Source: Microbacterium nanhaiense
GTDB taxonomy: Bacteria; Actinomycetota; Actinomycetes; Actinomycetales; Microbacteriaceae
Length of the DNA stretch: 64,000 bases
Assembly: GCF_014646015.1 (NCBI RefSeq)
Contig: NZ_BMMQ01000003.1
Coordinates: 248,001-312,000, forward strand
Direction of reading: 5' to 3'
Shown: piece by piece, positions 44,632 to 54,476 of the stretch
Position numbering within the stretch: position 1 is the stretch's first letter
Layout: each line of letters begins with the position of its first letter
Translations under genes and position numbers: made by a program
Notes under the pieces: generated by a model
The model's database searches: none
Seen by the model: only the letters and a program-made list of their open reading frames with translations
What the model was told of the DNA's origin: nothing

Positions 44632-46368
44632 ATGTCAGAAACTTCGCGTCGCCCCGCATACTCGGTCATCATCCCCACGCACAACGTGCGTCCGTGGCTG
44701 AGGCAGACCCTCGACTCAGTGCTTCGGCAGCGCGAAGACCTCGAGCTCATCGTCGTCGACGACGCCTCGACCGACGGCACCGCCGAGTTCGCGCGCGCCT
44801 ACGCCGCGAGGGATCCGCGTGTCCGCGTCCTCGAGAACGAGGCCTCTGGGGGCGGATCCGCCCGCAACCTCGGCGCGCGCAGCGCCGCCGGGGACTTCCT
44901 CATCTTCGCCGATGGTGACGACCTCATTCCCGACGGGGCCTATGCCGCTCTCGTGGGCAGCCTCGAGCGCAGCGGATCCGACATGGCCGTCGGCGACTAC
45001 CTGAAGTTCCGCGCCGTGGACACGTGGCGACCGACCGCGGCGATGCCGGCATTCGATCGCCCGGCAACGGGCGTGACGCTCGCCGACGAGCCGAGCCTGC
45101 TGTTCTCCCGCCCCTGCTGGAACCGCGCCTTCCGTACCTCGTTCTGGCGGGACGCGGGCATCGAGTTCCCGGACGTGCCGCGCTCCAACGACATCGTGCC
45201 GATGGTTCAGGCGCTGAGCCGGGCGGCGTCGATCGAGGTCGTTGAGGACGTCGTCTACGTCTATCGTGAGCGTCCCGGCAGCGGATCCATGACGGCGAGC
45301 GCCGGGGCGGCGACGAGCCTCGTGAGCTACCTGACGCAGGAGGCGGAATGCGCGGCACTCGTCGCGGCGCTCGACGATGAGGGCGTCTCCCGCGTGTTCT
45401 CGGATCTGGTGTGGGACCGCGACGGCTTCGTGGCGGTGAACCGATACCTGCTGGCCTGGCGCGAGCCGGGCGTGGGCGACGCCGAGGTGCAAGCGGCGCT
45501 CGGCCGGCTGCTCTCGCTCGTCCCGGGCCCGAGCGAGAGCGTCGGCCCGCTCCGCGCGACGGTGCTGCGTCTCGCGGCGGCCGGCGACTTCGCGGCCGCC
45601 CACGCTCTCGCCCGGGTCGCGGGCGGTCACCCCGAGGGGCGAGACGCCACCGAAGAGCAGGCCGACCTCGTCGCCACGTGGCGCGCCGCCATCGCCCGGG
45701 TCGCGGACTCCGACGGATCCGCCGATGCCGCCGAGCGAGAGCCCGGCACGACCGCCCTGACGCCGATCGAGCGCGAGCGAATCCTCGAGCGCCTTGCCCG
45801 CCAGCTCGCTCAGCCCCGCGTTCAGGACGCTTCGTGGGGGGAGCTGCTGCGAGAGGCCCGGAGCGCGCTCGGGCCGCGCGCGGCGCTGTTTGCGGTGGAG
45901 GCGTGGCAGAATCCCGCCGGCGCGAACAACCGCGGGGCGCGTCGTGCGGCGGCCGCGGCGCGCATCGATGCGCTCGCGGGCGGCGCGATCGTCGCGCTCG
46001 ACGGAACCGTCTCGCCCGACGCCGGGGACGTTCGCGTGGCGTTGTTCGACGGCGAGGCGACCATCGGGTCCGGCGAACTGACCGTTGTCGGCGCGGCGAG
46101 CATCACCTGGCGCACCGCCCCCGACGGGGTGCGGAGCTTCACGGCGGCCTTCCCCGCCGCGGCCCTTCCGATGCACCGACCGCTCACGCCCGTGCTCATC
46201 GACGGCGCGCAGGTCTGGAACATCGACGCGACGCTGGAGCTTCCGCCGTACTCCCGCCACGACAGCTTCCTCTACGACGTGGTGGACCGGATCCTCGTCA
46301 TCCGGCGGCGACGACACTGGTCGGTCCGCGGCGCCCTGGCACTCGTGCGGCGGGCGCTGCGCCGCTGA
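44632..46368 (+). CDS. Glycosyltransferase family 2 with large C-terminal extension
   Basis: GT-A domain in residues 1 to about 230: YSVIIPTHNVRPWLRQTLDSVL, VVDDASTDGT, and DFLIFADGDDLIP (metal-binding Asp residues). SLLFSRPCWNRAFRTSFW and SNDIVPMVQAL correspond to the acceptor side. The remaining 350 residues, rich in Ala and Arg, have no domain I recognise; the segment near 445-540 looks beta-rich. Total 578 residues. ATG 44632 lies 10 bases after CATATCCTGG, a possible leaderless arrangement. Similar two-part enzymes occur in teichoic-acid-like loci, where the second half may polymerise or bind the chain. Confidence 0.86.
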   Translation: MSETSRRPAYSVIIPTHNVRPWLRQTLDSVLRQREDLELIVVDDASTDGTAEFARAYAARDPRVRVLENEASGGGSARNLGARSAAGDFLIFADGDDLIPDGAYAALVGSLERSGSDMAVGDYLKFRAVDTWRPTAAMPAFDRPATGVTLADEPSLLFSRPCWNRAFRTSFWRDAGIEFPDVPRSNDIVPMVQALSRAASIEVVEDVVYVYRERPGSGSMTASAGAATSLVSYLTQEAECAALVAALDDEGVSRVFSDLVWDRDGFVAVNRYLLAWREPGVGDAEVQAALGRLLSLVPGPSESVGPLRATVLRLAAAGDFAAAHALARVAGGHPEGRDATEEQADLVATWRAAIARVADSDGSADAAEREPGTTALTPIERERILERLARQLAQPRVQDASWGELLREARSALGPRAALFAVEAWQNPAGANNRGARRAAAAARIDALAGGAIVALDGTVSPDAGDVRVALFDGEATIGSGELTVVGAASITWRTAPDGVRSFTAAFPAAALPMHRPLTPVLIDGAQVWNIDATLELPPYSRHDSFLYDVVDRILVIRRRRHWSVRGALALVRRALRR

Positions 46369-46383
46369 TCCGGCGGTATGCGC

Positions 46384-47451
46384 CTATGCCGACAACGACC
46401 GTAGGAGCCCGGAGTACTCGCGAGCGACGTCCCACGGCGTGATCTCGGCGAGGAATCCCTCGAAATCGTCGGGCCCGACGTCGGCAAAGGGGTCGGCGGC
46501 GAGGAGATCCGCGATCGACGCCTCGGGATCGGTCGGGTCGAAGAACGCCACCCACTTCTGCGAGCCGAACTGCGAGACGAGGCCGGGGTCGCGCGGCAGG
46601 ATGACGGGAACGTGGAACGTCGCGGCGAGGTGCACGCTCCCGGAATTGAGGATCGCGCGGTAGGGGAAGCACGCGACATCCGCCGAGCGGAACCAGCGCG
46701 CGATGTCGGCGTCGTCGACGAAATCGAGGTGGGTGACGCTGCGAAGCCCGGCCGGCAGCGATGCGCGGAACTCGGCGCGGGGCATCTCCTTCACGGCACC
46801 CGCGAGCATCAGCACGATGTCGCCGCCGCGGCGACGATCGGCCTCGGCCGCCGCATTCGCGAGCGCGTCGACGCCCTTGTACGGGCGGATCTGGCCGAGG
46901 AAGAGCACCGCGGTGTCGTCGTCGGCGAGATCGAAGGACGAGCGGGCCTCGGCGCGCGTGACGGAGGTGTCGTACACGCCCTCGTAGCTCGGGTGCGGGA
47001 TGTGGCGGATCTTGCGCGGGTCGAGGGAGACGACGTCGGACATCGCCGCGGGCGTGTGCGGCGCCATGATGTGGATCGCGTCCGCCGATGCGGCGATGAT
47101 CCGGATCAACTCGATCTCGAGCTCGCGGAAGGTGAGCTCATGGGGGAGCCTGTTGTGCACCGTCCAGACCAGCTTCGCGCCGCGCGCCCGCAGACTGTCG
47201 AGAGTGCGGGACAGCGTCGCGACGCGCGAGCGGGCGTCCTTCTCGGACAGGGCCTGCTGGGCGATGGGCGTCGTCCAGTGCAGGTGCAGCACGTCGCCGC
47301 GCCCGAGCCGCGAGGCGTCGGAGACGAGATCGTCGAAGGTGTGGGCACCCGTGATGCGGAACCCATCCGCGGCCGCCGACAGCTGCAGCAGATTGAGGAA
47401 CGCGTTGTTGAGATAGGCGGGGAAGACGAGCACCTCGGGGCCGGAACGCAT
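46384..47451 (-). CDS. GT-B glycosyltransferase (family 4-like)
   Basis: Probable cytoplasmic retaining glycosyltransferase, 355 residues. VFPAYLNNAFLNLLQ opens the first Rossmann domain; LHLHWTTPI, WTVHNRLPHE, IHIMAPHTPAA and IRHIPHPSYEGVYD are a block also present in the partial gene at 63453. The C-terminal domain has AVLFLGQIRPYKGVDALANAA (donor site) and the E/S-type LNSGSVHLAATFHVPVILPRDPGL. It is convergent with the preceding glycosyltransferase, separated by 15 bases. Confidence 0.87.
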   Translation of the reverse strand: MRSGPEVLVFPAYLNNAFLNLLQLSAAADGFRITGAHTFDDLVSDASRLGRGDVLHLHWTTPIAQQALSEKDARSRVATLSRTLDSLRARGAKLVWTVHNRLPHELTFRELEIELIRIIAASADAIHIMAPHTPAAMSDVVSLDPRKIRHIPHPSYEGVYDTSVTRAEARSSFDLADDDTAVLFLGQIRPYKGVDALANAAAEADRRRGGDIVLMLAGAVKEMPRAEFRASLPAGLRSVTHLDFVDDADIARWFRSADVACFPYRAILNSGSVHLAATFHVPVILPRDPGLVSQFGSQKWVAFFDPTDPEASIADLLAADPFADVGPDDFEGFLAEITPWDVAREYSGLLRSLSA

Positions 47452-47528
47452 GCCCCGATCCTACGGCGCGCGGGCGCGTGACCCCCATTCGGGTGTCGTA
47501 TTACGGGCAGATCTGAGACGATAAGCGA

Positions 47529-49547
47529 ATGCGTCGCGTCGGAATACTCTCTCGCCCTGCCCGGAAAGCGCGCGCCCTGCTCGGTGCGGCCCTCGCTCTC
47601 GCCGTCGTCGGATCGCTGGCCCCCGCGGCCGCATTCGCCGACGAGCAGGTCCCCGAGGATCCCGCGGTCGTCTCGGAGCAGAGCGCCGCGACCACCGGAG
47701 AAGAGGTCCCCGAGGATCCCGCGGCTGTCTCGGAGCAGAGCGCCGCGACCACCGAAGAGGAGGTGGCCGAGGATTCCGCGGTCGTCACCGAGCAGGACGC
47801 CGTGAGCACCGAGGAGGAGGCGGGCGAGGACGCCCCGATCGTCACGGAGCAGAGCGCCGTGAGCGCGGACGAGGTCGCGGCGATCCCGACGCCCGACGGC
47901 GGTGACTACGTCGGCAGCAACACGGCCGACGAGCTCGACCCCGGCGCGTTTACCTCGCAGCTCACCTCGCTGTCGGCCACGGCGGCCACTGCGTTCAACG
48001 CGGGCAACATCATCAGCGACTCGAAGATGTTCACGAGCGGCACGATGACGGCGTCGCAGATTCAGTACTTCTTCGACAAGAAGGTGCCGCGCTGCGACAG
48101 CGGCTACACCTGTCTGAAGGACTTCAAGATGACGACGGTCTCGAAGTCGCCCAACTCGTACTGCTCGGGTTCGTACTCCGGCGCGCGCAACGAATCGGCG
48201 GCGCAGATCATCTCGAAGGTGTCGAAGGCGTGCGGCGTGAGCGAGAAGGTGCTCATCGTCATGCTCCAGAAGGAGCAGGGTCTCGTCACGCACGTGTGGC
48301 CGAGCCAGTTCCGCTACGACATCGCGATGGGGTACGCGTGCCCCGACGACGCGGCCTGCAACTCGCAGTACTTCGGCTTCCAGAACCAGATGTACATGGC
48401 GGCCTACCAGCTGCAGCGCTACACGAAGGACAAGTACTTCAACTGGTACCCCGTCGGCAAGACCTCGCCCGTGCGGTATCACCCGAACATCGCGTGCGGC
48501 GCGGGGCTCGTGAAGATCGAGAACAAGGCCACGGCGGCCCTGTACTACTACACGCCGTACCAGCCCAACCGGGCGGCGCTGCGCGCGGGCTACGGCGTCG
48601 GCGACTCCTGCTCGGCATACGGCAACCGCAACTTCGTGAACTACTACACGGAGTGGTTCGGCTCGACGCACGGCAACGAGAAGCCGGCGGCGCCGAGCCA
48701 GCCGTCGAAGCCCGCACCCTCGGCCGGTGAGCAGGCGATCACGGCGAAGTGGAAGGCCCTTGGCGGTGCCTCGGGCGTCTACGGCCGGGCCACCGGCAGC
48801 GTCAAGTGCAACCTGGCCGGCGGCGGCTGCTACCAGTCGTTCCAGGGCGGCGGAATCTACTGGAAGAAGTCGACGGGTGCGCAGGCGGTGAGCCAGAACA
48901 TTCTCGACGGCTGGTGGAAGCTCGACAAGGAGAAGGGCGCGCTCGGATTCCCCAACGGAAGCCGCCGGTGCGTGCTCGTCGACGGCGGCTGCTACCAGTC
49001 GTTCGAGGGCGGCATGGTCTACGTGACGCCGCACAACGGATCCGTTCCGGTGACGAGCGCGATGGTGACCGGCTGGAGCGAGCAGAACCGAGAGAAGGGC
49101 GCGCTCGGCTACCCGACCCGCACGATGGTCTGCGGGCTCGCGAGCGGAGGCTGCTACCAGCAGTTCGATCACGGAGCCACCTACTGGACCTCCTCGACGG
49201 GCGCCCACGCGACGACCTCGCGCACGCTCGGCGGTTGGCGCGCGGTCGACAAGGAGAAGGGCAAGCTCGGCTACCCGACGAAGGCCATGAAGTGCGGGCT
49301 CCCGAGCGACGGCTGCTATCAGCAGTTCCAGGGCGGCAAGGTCTACTGGAGCAAGAACAGCGGCTCCCACCCGATCTACGGCTCGATCATGAACCAGTAC
49401 CAGGCCCTCGGTAACGAACACAGCCGCCTCGGATACCCGACCAGCGGCGAGAACTGCCGCTACAGCGGCGGAGCGTGCCGACAAAGTTTCCAGCACGGCT
49501 ACATTCAGTGGACGCCGGGCCGCGGCACCATCTACCGCTACAACTGA
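47529..49547 (+). CDS. Secreted LGFP-repeat protein with acidic tandem repeats and lysozyme-like domain
   Basis: Extracellular wall-associated protein, 672 residues. Signal peptide at about 1-37 (arginine-rich start, hydrophobic core, AAAFADEQ cleavage region). Residues 39-116 are four 19-residue acidic repeats. Residues about 155-380 form a Cys-containing domain (SKACGVSEKVLIVMLQKEQGLVTHVWPSQFRYDIAMGYAC), resembling transglycosylase-like domains, with a candidate Glu in QKEQ. A Pro-rich linker (385-400) leads to five LGFP repeats (402-672; ALGFPNGS, ALGYPTRT, KLGYPTKA, RLGYPTSG), each with a GGCYQ-like Cys. LGFP repeats are thought to bind the cell wall. It is set among glycan genes, so wall anchoring or remodelling is plausible. 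Confidence 0.85.
   Translation: MRRVGILSRPARKARALLGAALALAVVGSLAPAAAFADEQVPEDPAVVSEQSAATTGEEVPEDPAAVSEQSAATTEEEVAEDSAVVTEQDAVSTEEEAGEDAPIVTEQSAVSADEVAAIPTPDGGDYVGSNTADELDPGAFTSQLTSLSATAATAFNAGNIISDSKMFTSGTMTASQIQYFFDKKVPRCDSGYTCLKDFKMTTVSKSPNSYCSGSYSGARNESAAQIISKVSKACGVSEKVLIVMLQKEQGLVTHVWPSQFRYDIAMGYACPDDAACNSQYFGFQNQMYMAAYQLQRYTKDKYFNWYPVGKTSPVRYHPNIACGAGLVKIENKATAALYYYTPYQPNRAALRAGYGVGDSCSAYGNRNFVNYYTEWFGSTHGNEKPAAPSQPSKPAPSAGEQAITAKWKALGGASGVYGRATGSVKCNLAGGGCYQSFQGGGIYWKKSTGAQAVSQNILDGWWKLDKEKGALGFPNGSRRCVLVDGGCYQSFEGGMVYVTPHNGSVPVTSAMVTGWSEQNREKGALGYPTRTMVCGLASGGCYQQFDHGATYWTSSTGAHATTSRTLGGWRAVDKEKGKLGYPTKAMKCGLPSDGCYQQFQGGKVYWSKNSGSHPIYGSIMNQYQALGNEHSRLGYPTSGENCRYSGGACRQSFQHGYIQWTPGRGTIYRYN
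47647..47874 (+). repeat. Four 57-bp tandem repeats coding acidic 19-residue units
   Basis: Within the LGFP-protein gene. Units read as EVPEDPAVVSEQSAATTGE-like 19-mers. The first two copies (from 47647 and 47704) are nearly identical in DNA, and the last two are diverged. Each unit is Glu/Asp-rich with no hydrophobic stretch, so it probably forms a flexible acidic stalk. Confidence 0.85.
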
Positions 49548-49550
49548 CCC

Positions 49551-50765
49551 GTGGGCTTTTACGACGAGACCGTACGCGGCGTCGCCGTCCCGCACTGGGT
49601 TCCGGACGACGGCGGATCCGCGAACTTCGGCGACGAGATCGGCCCCCTGCTCGTCAGCGCCCTCGCGCCCGAGGGCGCTGACGGCGCGGGCCGCCTCCTC
49701 TCCGTCGGATCCGTGATCCACTTCGGGCGGCGCGGGGACGTCGTGTGGGGAGCGGGAATCAACGGCAAGGTGCGCCAGACGCTGCAACACCCGCTCGACG
49801 TCCGCGCGGTGCGCGGACCGCTCACGAGGGCCGTGCTGCAGGGACACGGGCTCGAGGTTCCCGCCGTGTTCGGCGACCCCGCGCTCCTGATGCCCCGGCT
49901 CTTCGACGTGCCGGTCGGCGCCCACCGCGAGCTGCTGGTGATGCCGAACCTCAACGAGCTCGATCGCGTGGCGGGGGAGCATGTCCTGAGCCCCTTAGGC
50001 GACCCGGTACAGATCGCTGCGGAGATCCGGGGCGCGGGTTTCGTGGTCGCAAGTTCGCTGCACGCGCTCGTGATCGCCGACGCGTACGGCATTCCCTCGC
50101 GGCCGCTCGTGCCCCGCGCCGAGCACGCGTTCAAGTACCTCGACTACTACGCGGGCACGGGGCGCGCAGATGTGCGGTTCGCCGGGAGCGTCGACGAGGC
50201 CCTCGACCTCGGGCCCGTTCCGCCCGCAGACGTCGATCTCGATGCGATCGAGCGCGCGTTCCCGCGCGAGTTGTGGGAGGCGCCGCGCACGTTCGACGAG
50301 AGTTCGAGCGGGTACGCCCCGGCGCGCCGTGCGGCGGTGCGCGCGCTGGGCGAGCTCGCCCTCGCCGTAGGCAGGGACGCCTCGGATCCGGCCGCGCAGG
50401 CGCTCCTGCGCGCGCAGCAGCTGATCGCGGAACAACCCCGGGCGCTCGTCGACGCCCTCGAGCGCGCGAGCGACGGATCCGCCCTGCCGGAGGTGCGGTC
50501 TGCCGCGCTACGCTACCTGCGCGACACGGACCCCCACGGCGCGACGGATCAGCGCGTGGCGCGCGCGCTGCGCCGCCGCCTGGAGGGCGAGGCGCCGGAG
50601 GCCTCGCCGGACGCCATCATCGCCCGCGTCATCGCGACGGGGAAGGTCTCGCTCGCGCGTGAGATCGTCGACGGCACCGCGGACATCTCGGAGGGCGTCG
50701 CGCACCTCGGCGAGACGAGTTCCCCGCCGGAGCCCGCGAGGGCTCGCCGCTGGTTCCGCAGGTGA
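49551..50765 (+). CDS. Polysaccharide pyruvyl transferase family protein
   Basis: Probably adds a pyruvate ketal (or related group) to a sugar of the surface glycan, 404 residues. GTG 49551 reads VGFYDETVRGVAVPHW and lies 3 bases after the LGFP gene stop. Family elements: NFGDEIGPLLV at 24-34, SVGSVIHF, VWGAGINGK, AVRGPLTRAVL and VFGDPALLMPRLF. VVASSLHALVIADAYGIP is the conserved Ser/His-containing C-terminal motif. The last 120 residues are an extra Ala/Arg-rich helical tail not seen in minimal family members. Confidence 0.87.
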   Translation: MGFYDETVRGVAVPHWVPDDGGSANFGDEIGPLLVSALAPEGADGAGRLLSVGSVIHFGRRGDVVWGAGINGKVRQTLQHPLDVRAVRGPLTRAVLQGHGLEVPAVFGDPALLMPRLFDVPVGAHRELLVMPNLNELDRVAGEHVLSPLGDPVQIAAEIRGAGFVVASSLHALVIADAYGIPSRPLVPRAEHAFKYLDYYAGTGRADVRFAGSVDEALDLGPVPPADVDLDAIERAFPRELWEAPRTFDESSSGYAPARRAAVRALGELALAVGRDASDPAAQALLRAQQLIAEQPRALVDALERASDGSALPEVRSAALRYLRDTDPHGATDQRVARALRRRLEGEAPEASPDAIIARVIATGKVSLAREIVDGTADISEGVAHLGETSSPPEPARARRWFRR

Positions 50766-50807
50766 GCCTCCGGCGTCCTCCGATGCTCCGCGAATAGACT
50801 GCGGCGC

Positions 50808-51671
50808 GTGCTCGCCTTCGTGACATCGCTCCGCCACCCGGACAACGCCTCCGACTACGACCGCGTCGAGGAGCTCCTGCGCCGGACGCTGAGGTCGATC
50901 GAGCAGCAGACGAGCGACGACTACGTCGTCATCGTCGTCGGCAATCGCGCCCCCTCGTTCGAGCTTCCGGCGCGCACTCGATTCGTCTACGTCGACTTCC
51001 CTGCGGCCGCGGAACCGACGAAGCGCGAGGAGCGGTGGGAGGCGGTGATCGCCGACAAGGGCAGTAAGCTCGCCGTCGGCCTGCTGGCGGCCCGGGCGTA
51101 CTCACCGGACTACGTCATGGTCACCGATGCCGACGACTTCGTGCACCGCGGGCTGGTGCGCTGGGTGGGGGAGCAGCCCGAGGGCTCGCTCGGCTGGTAC
51201 GTGGCGGACGGCTGGCGCTACTCCGCGCTCCGCGGCGCGGGCGAGCGGATCGACGACATGTACCGGGTATGCGGCACGTGCTACATCGCGCCGTGGAGCG
51301 CGTACGCCGTTCCGGACGAGCTTCCGGTGTCCGCTTCGCAGGCGGAGGTGTGGGAGGCGTTCGGCGAGCGCGCCCGCTTTATCCTCGGCAAGCACCGCGA
51401 CGCCGAGAAGTGGTTCGCGGAGCACGGGTACCCGCTCGAACGGCTGCCGGTGCCCGGCTCGGTCTATCACGTCGACACGGGCGAGAACCACTCGGGGAAG
51501 CGGATCGACGGAGAGGCTCGGATGATGCCGCGCGCCGTCGCGAGGGAGTTCGGGATCACGCACGACCACCCGCTGCCCGTGCGCTGGTGGCGATGCCAGG
51601 GACTGAGCCTGCGTCGCGCGATCGCGCGCCGAGTGCGCCGGGTGTTGCGCCTCCGAGGAAAACAGGCGTGA
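50808..51671 (+). CDS. Glycosyltransferase (putative rhamnosyltransferase-like)
   Basis: GT-A-like enzyme, 287 residues, from GTG 50808 (reads VLAFVTSLRHPDN). LLRRTLRSIEQQTSDDYVVIVVGN is the N-terminal strand-helix unit. The metal-binding region is YVMVTDADDFVHRGLVRWV. CGTCYIAPWSAYAVP and YHVDTGENHSGKRI lie on the acceptor side. The overall shape resembles the putative rhamnosyltransferase family, but the donor cannot be fixed from sequence. It stands between the pyruvyl-transferase-family gene and glf, all on the plus strand. Confidence 0.78.
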   Translation: MLAFVTSLRHPDNASDYDRVEELLRRTLRSIEQQTSDDYVVIVVGNRAPSFELPARTRFVYVDFPAAAEPTKREERWEAVIADKGSKLAVGLLAARAYSPDYVMVTDADDFVHRGLVRWVGEQPEGSLGWYVADGWRYSALRGAGERIDDMYRVCGTCYIAPWSAYAVPDELPVSASQAEVWEAFGERARFILGKHRDAEKWFAEHGYPLERLPVPGSVYHVDTGENHSGKRIDGEARMMPRAVAREFGITHDHPLPVRWWRCQGLSLRRAIARRVRRVLRLRGKQA

Positions 51672-51722
51672 TGTTTTCGTGACATTCGTGCGAAGCTGTC
51701 AGGATTGCAGAATGCTCGATGA

Positions 51723-52877
<1,155 letters not shown>

Positions 52878-52883
52878 GCCACG

Positions 52884-53687
52884 TTGCGGTCCGACGGATC
52901 TCACGGCACGGTAGGCGCGCCGGGAACGCTACGACGAAACCTCCATTCGCTCTGGCTGCTCTCGGCGCGCGACCTGCGCGTGCGTTATGCGACGAGCTGG
53001 CTCGGCTACCTGTGGAGCGTGCTCGATCCGCTCGTGATGAGCGGCATTTACTGGTTCGTCTTCACTCAGATCTTCCATCGGTCTACGGGGGCCGAGCCCT
53101 ACATCGTCTTCCTCATCAGCGCCCTGCTGCCCTGGGTCTGGTTCAACACCTCGATCTCGGATTTCACGAAGGCGTTCAGCCGTGACGCGAAGCTGGTGCG
53201 CTCCACGGCGATCCCGAGGTCGATCTGGGTCGGCCGGATCATCCTGTCGAAGGGCGTCGAGTTCCTCTGCTCGCTCCCCGTGCTCGTCATCTTCGCCGTC
53301 GGCGCCGGCGCGGTCCCGGGCTGGGGCGTGCTCTGGTTCCCGGTCGCCGTGCTCGTGCAGGTCATGCTGCTGACGGGGCTGGGGCTCATCGTGGCGCCGC
53401 TGTGCGTCATGTACCGCGACCTCGAGCGAACGACGCGCCTGATCCTTCGCGCCTTGTTCTACGCAACCCCGATCATCTACTCCGTCACCGACCTCCCGGA
53501 CGGGTTTCACTTCCTCGGCCTGATCAACCCCCTCGCCGGCATCTTCACGATGTACCGCGCGGCGTTCTTCCCCGAGCTGTGGCAGACCGCCCCCGTCGTG
53601 ACAAGCGTCGTCGTGAGCGTCGTCGTGCTCGCGATCGGCGTCTGGGTGTTCCGCAGGCTCGAGCGCCAGATTCTGAAGGAGCTGTGA
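52884..53687 (+). CDS. Polysaccharide ABC exporter permease (Wzm-like), system 2
   Basis: ABC-2 membrane subunit, 267 residues and six predicted helices. The TTG start at 52884 (MRSDGSHGTV) is the first possible one after glf; a later start cannot be excluded. SARDLRVRYATSWLGYLWSVLDPLVMSGIYWFVFTQIF is the Wzm/TagG block; VMYRDLERTTRLILRALFYATPIIYSV is the C-terminal motif. It is only distantly similar to the system 1 permease. Its stop overlaps the next ATG by one base. Confidence 0.92.
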   Translation: MRSDGSHGTVGAPGTLRRNLHSLWLLSARDLRVRYATSWLGYLWSVLDPLVMSGIYWFVFTQIFHRSTGAEPYIVFLISALLPWVWFNTSISDFTKAFSRDAKLVRSTAIPRSIWVGRIILSKGVEFLCSLPVLVIFAVGAGAVPGWGVLWFPVAVLVQVMLLTGLGLIVAPLCVMYRDLERTTRLILRALFYATPIIYSVTDLPDGFHFLGLINPLAGIFTMYRAAFFPELWQTAPVVTSVVVSVVVLAIGVWVFRRLERQILKEL

Positions 53688-54421
53688 TGGACGCCGGCAA
53701 CGCCATCGAGGTCTCGGGACTCGGGATCCGTTTCCGCCGCGGTCGTCGAGGCCGCCGATCGATCAAATCGATGTTCGCGGGGAGCAAGCGCCGCGACACC
53801 AAGGACGAGTTCTGGGCCCTCGACGACGTGAGCTTCACGGTCAAGCCCGGCGAGACGATCGGCGTCGTCGGACGAAACGGGCAGGGGAAGTCGACGCTCC
53901 TCAAGCTCGTTGCCGGAGTGCTCCTGCCCGACGCCGGCACCGTGCAGGTCAACGGGGGAGTGGCGCCGCTCATCGAGATCACGGGCGGCTTCGTCGGCGA
54001 CCTGACGGTGCGCGAGAACGTGCGTCTGACCGCGGGCCTACATGGAATGACCAAGGCGCAGATCGCCGAGCGCTACGACGCGATGATCTCCTTCGCCGAG
54101 CTGGAGGACTTCCAGGACACGCCGTACCGCCATCTCTCGAACGGCATGAAGGTCCGGCTCGCGTTCTCGGTCGTCTCGCAGCTCGACGAGCCGATCCTCC
54201 TCGTCGACGAGGTGCTCGCCGTGGGCGACAAAGCGTTCCGAGAGAAGTGCTATGCGCGCATCGACGAGATGCTCGCCGACGGGCGGACGCTCTTCTTCGT
54301 CAGTCACCACGAATCCGACCTCAAGCGGTTCTGCACGCGAGGACTGTATATCCGCGATCACCGCCTGGTGCTGGACGGTCCGCTCGCCGACGTGCTGAAG
54401 GCTTACAACAGCGACAACTGA
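53687..54421 (+). CDS. Polysaccharide ABC exporter ATPase (Wzt-like), system 2
   Basis: Energises system 2, 244 residues. ATG 53687 shares one base with the permease stop. A basic segment ([13 protein letters not shown]) precedes the domain. Walker A is GRNGQGKST at 62-70. VAPLIEITGGFVGDLTVRENVRLTAGLHGM is the exporter-type stretch. The signature reads LSNGMKVRLAFS (Asn instead of the usual Gly), with Walker B ILLVDEVLAVGDKAF and FFVSHHESDLKRFC. Like system 1 it lacks the C-terminal sugar-binding domain. Confidence 0.93.
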   Translation: MDAGNAIEVSGLGIRFRRGRRGRRSIKSMFAGSKRRDTKDEFWALDDVSFTVKPGETIGVVGRNGQGKSTLLKLVAGVLLPDAGTVQVNGGVAPLIEITGGFVGDLTVRENVRLTAGLHGMTKAQIAERYDAMISFAELEDFQDTPYRHLSNGMKVRLAFSVVSQLDEPILLVDEVLAVGDKAFREKCYARIDEMLADGRTLFFVSHHESDLKRFCTRGLYIRDHRLVLDGPLADVLKAYNSDN

Positions 54422-54476
54422 CCGGCGGGCGCGACGCCTGCCCGGTCGTGCCGACCCATGAAGGACACTCCCTCTG

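Noticed and set aside
54421..54446. Hairpin ACCGGCGGGC...GCCTGCCCGGT after the second exporter ATPase
   Set aside because: Stem contains a wobble pair and a bulge, no tail; too weak to call a terminator.
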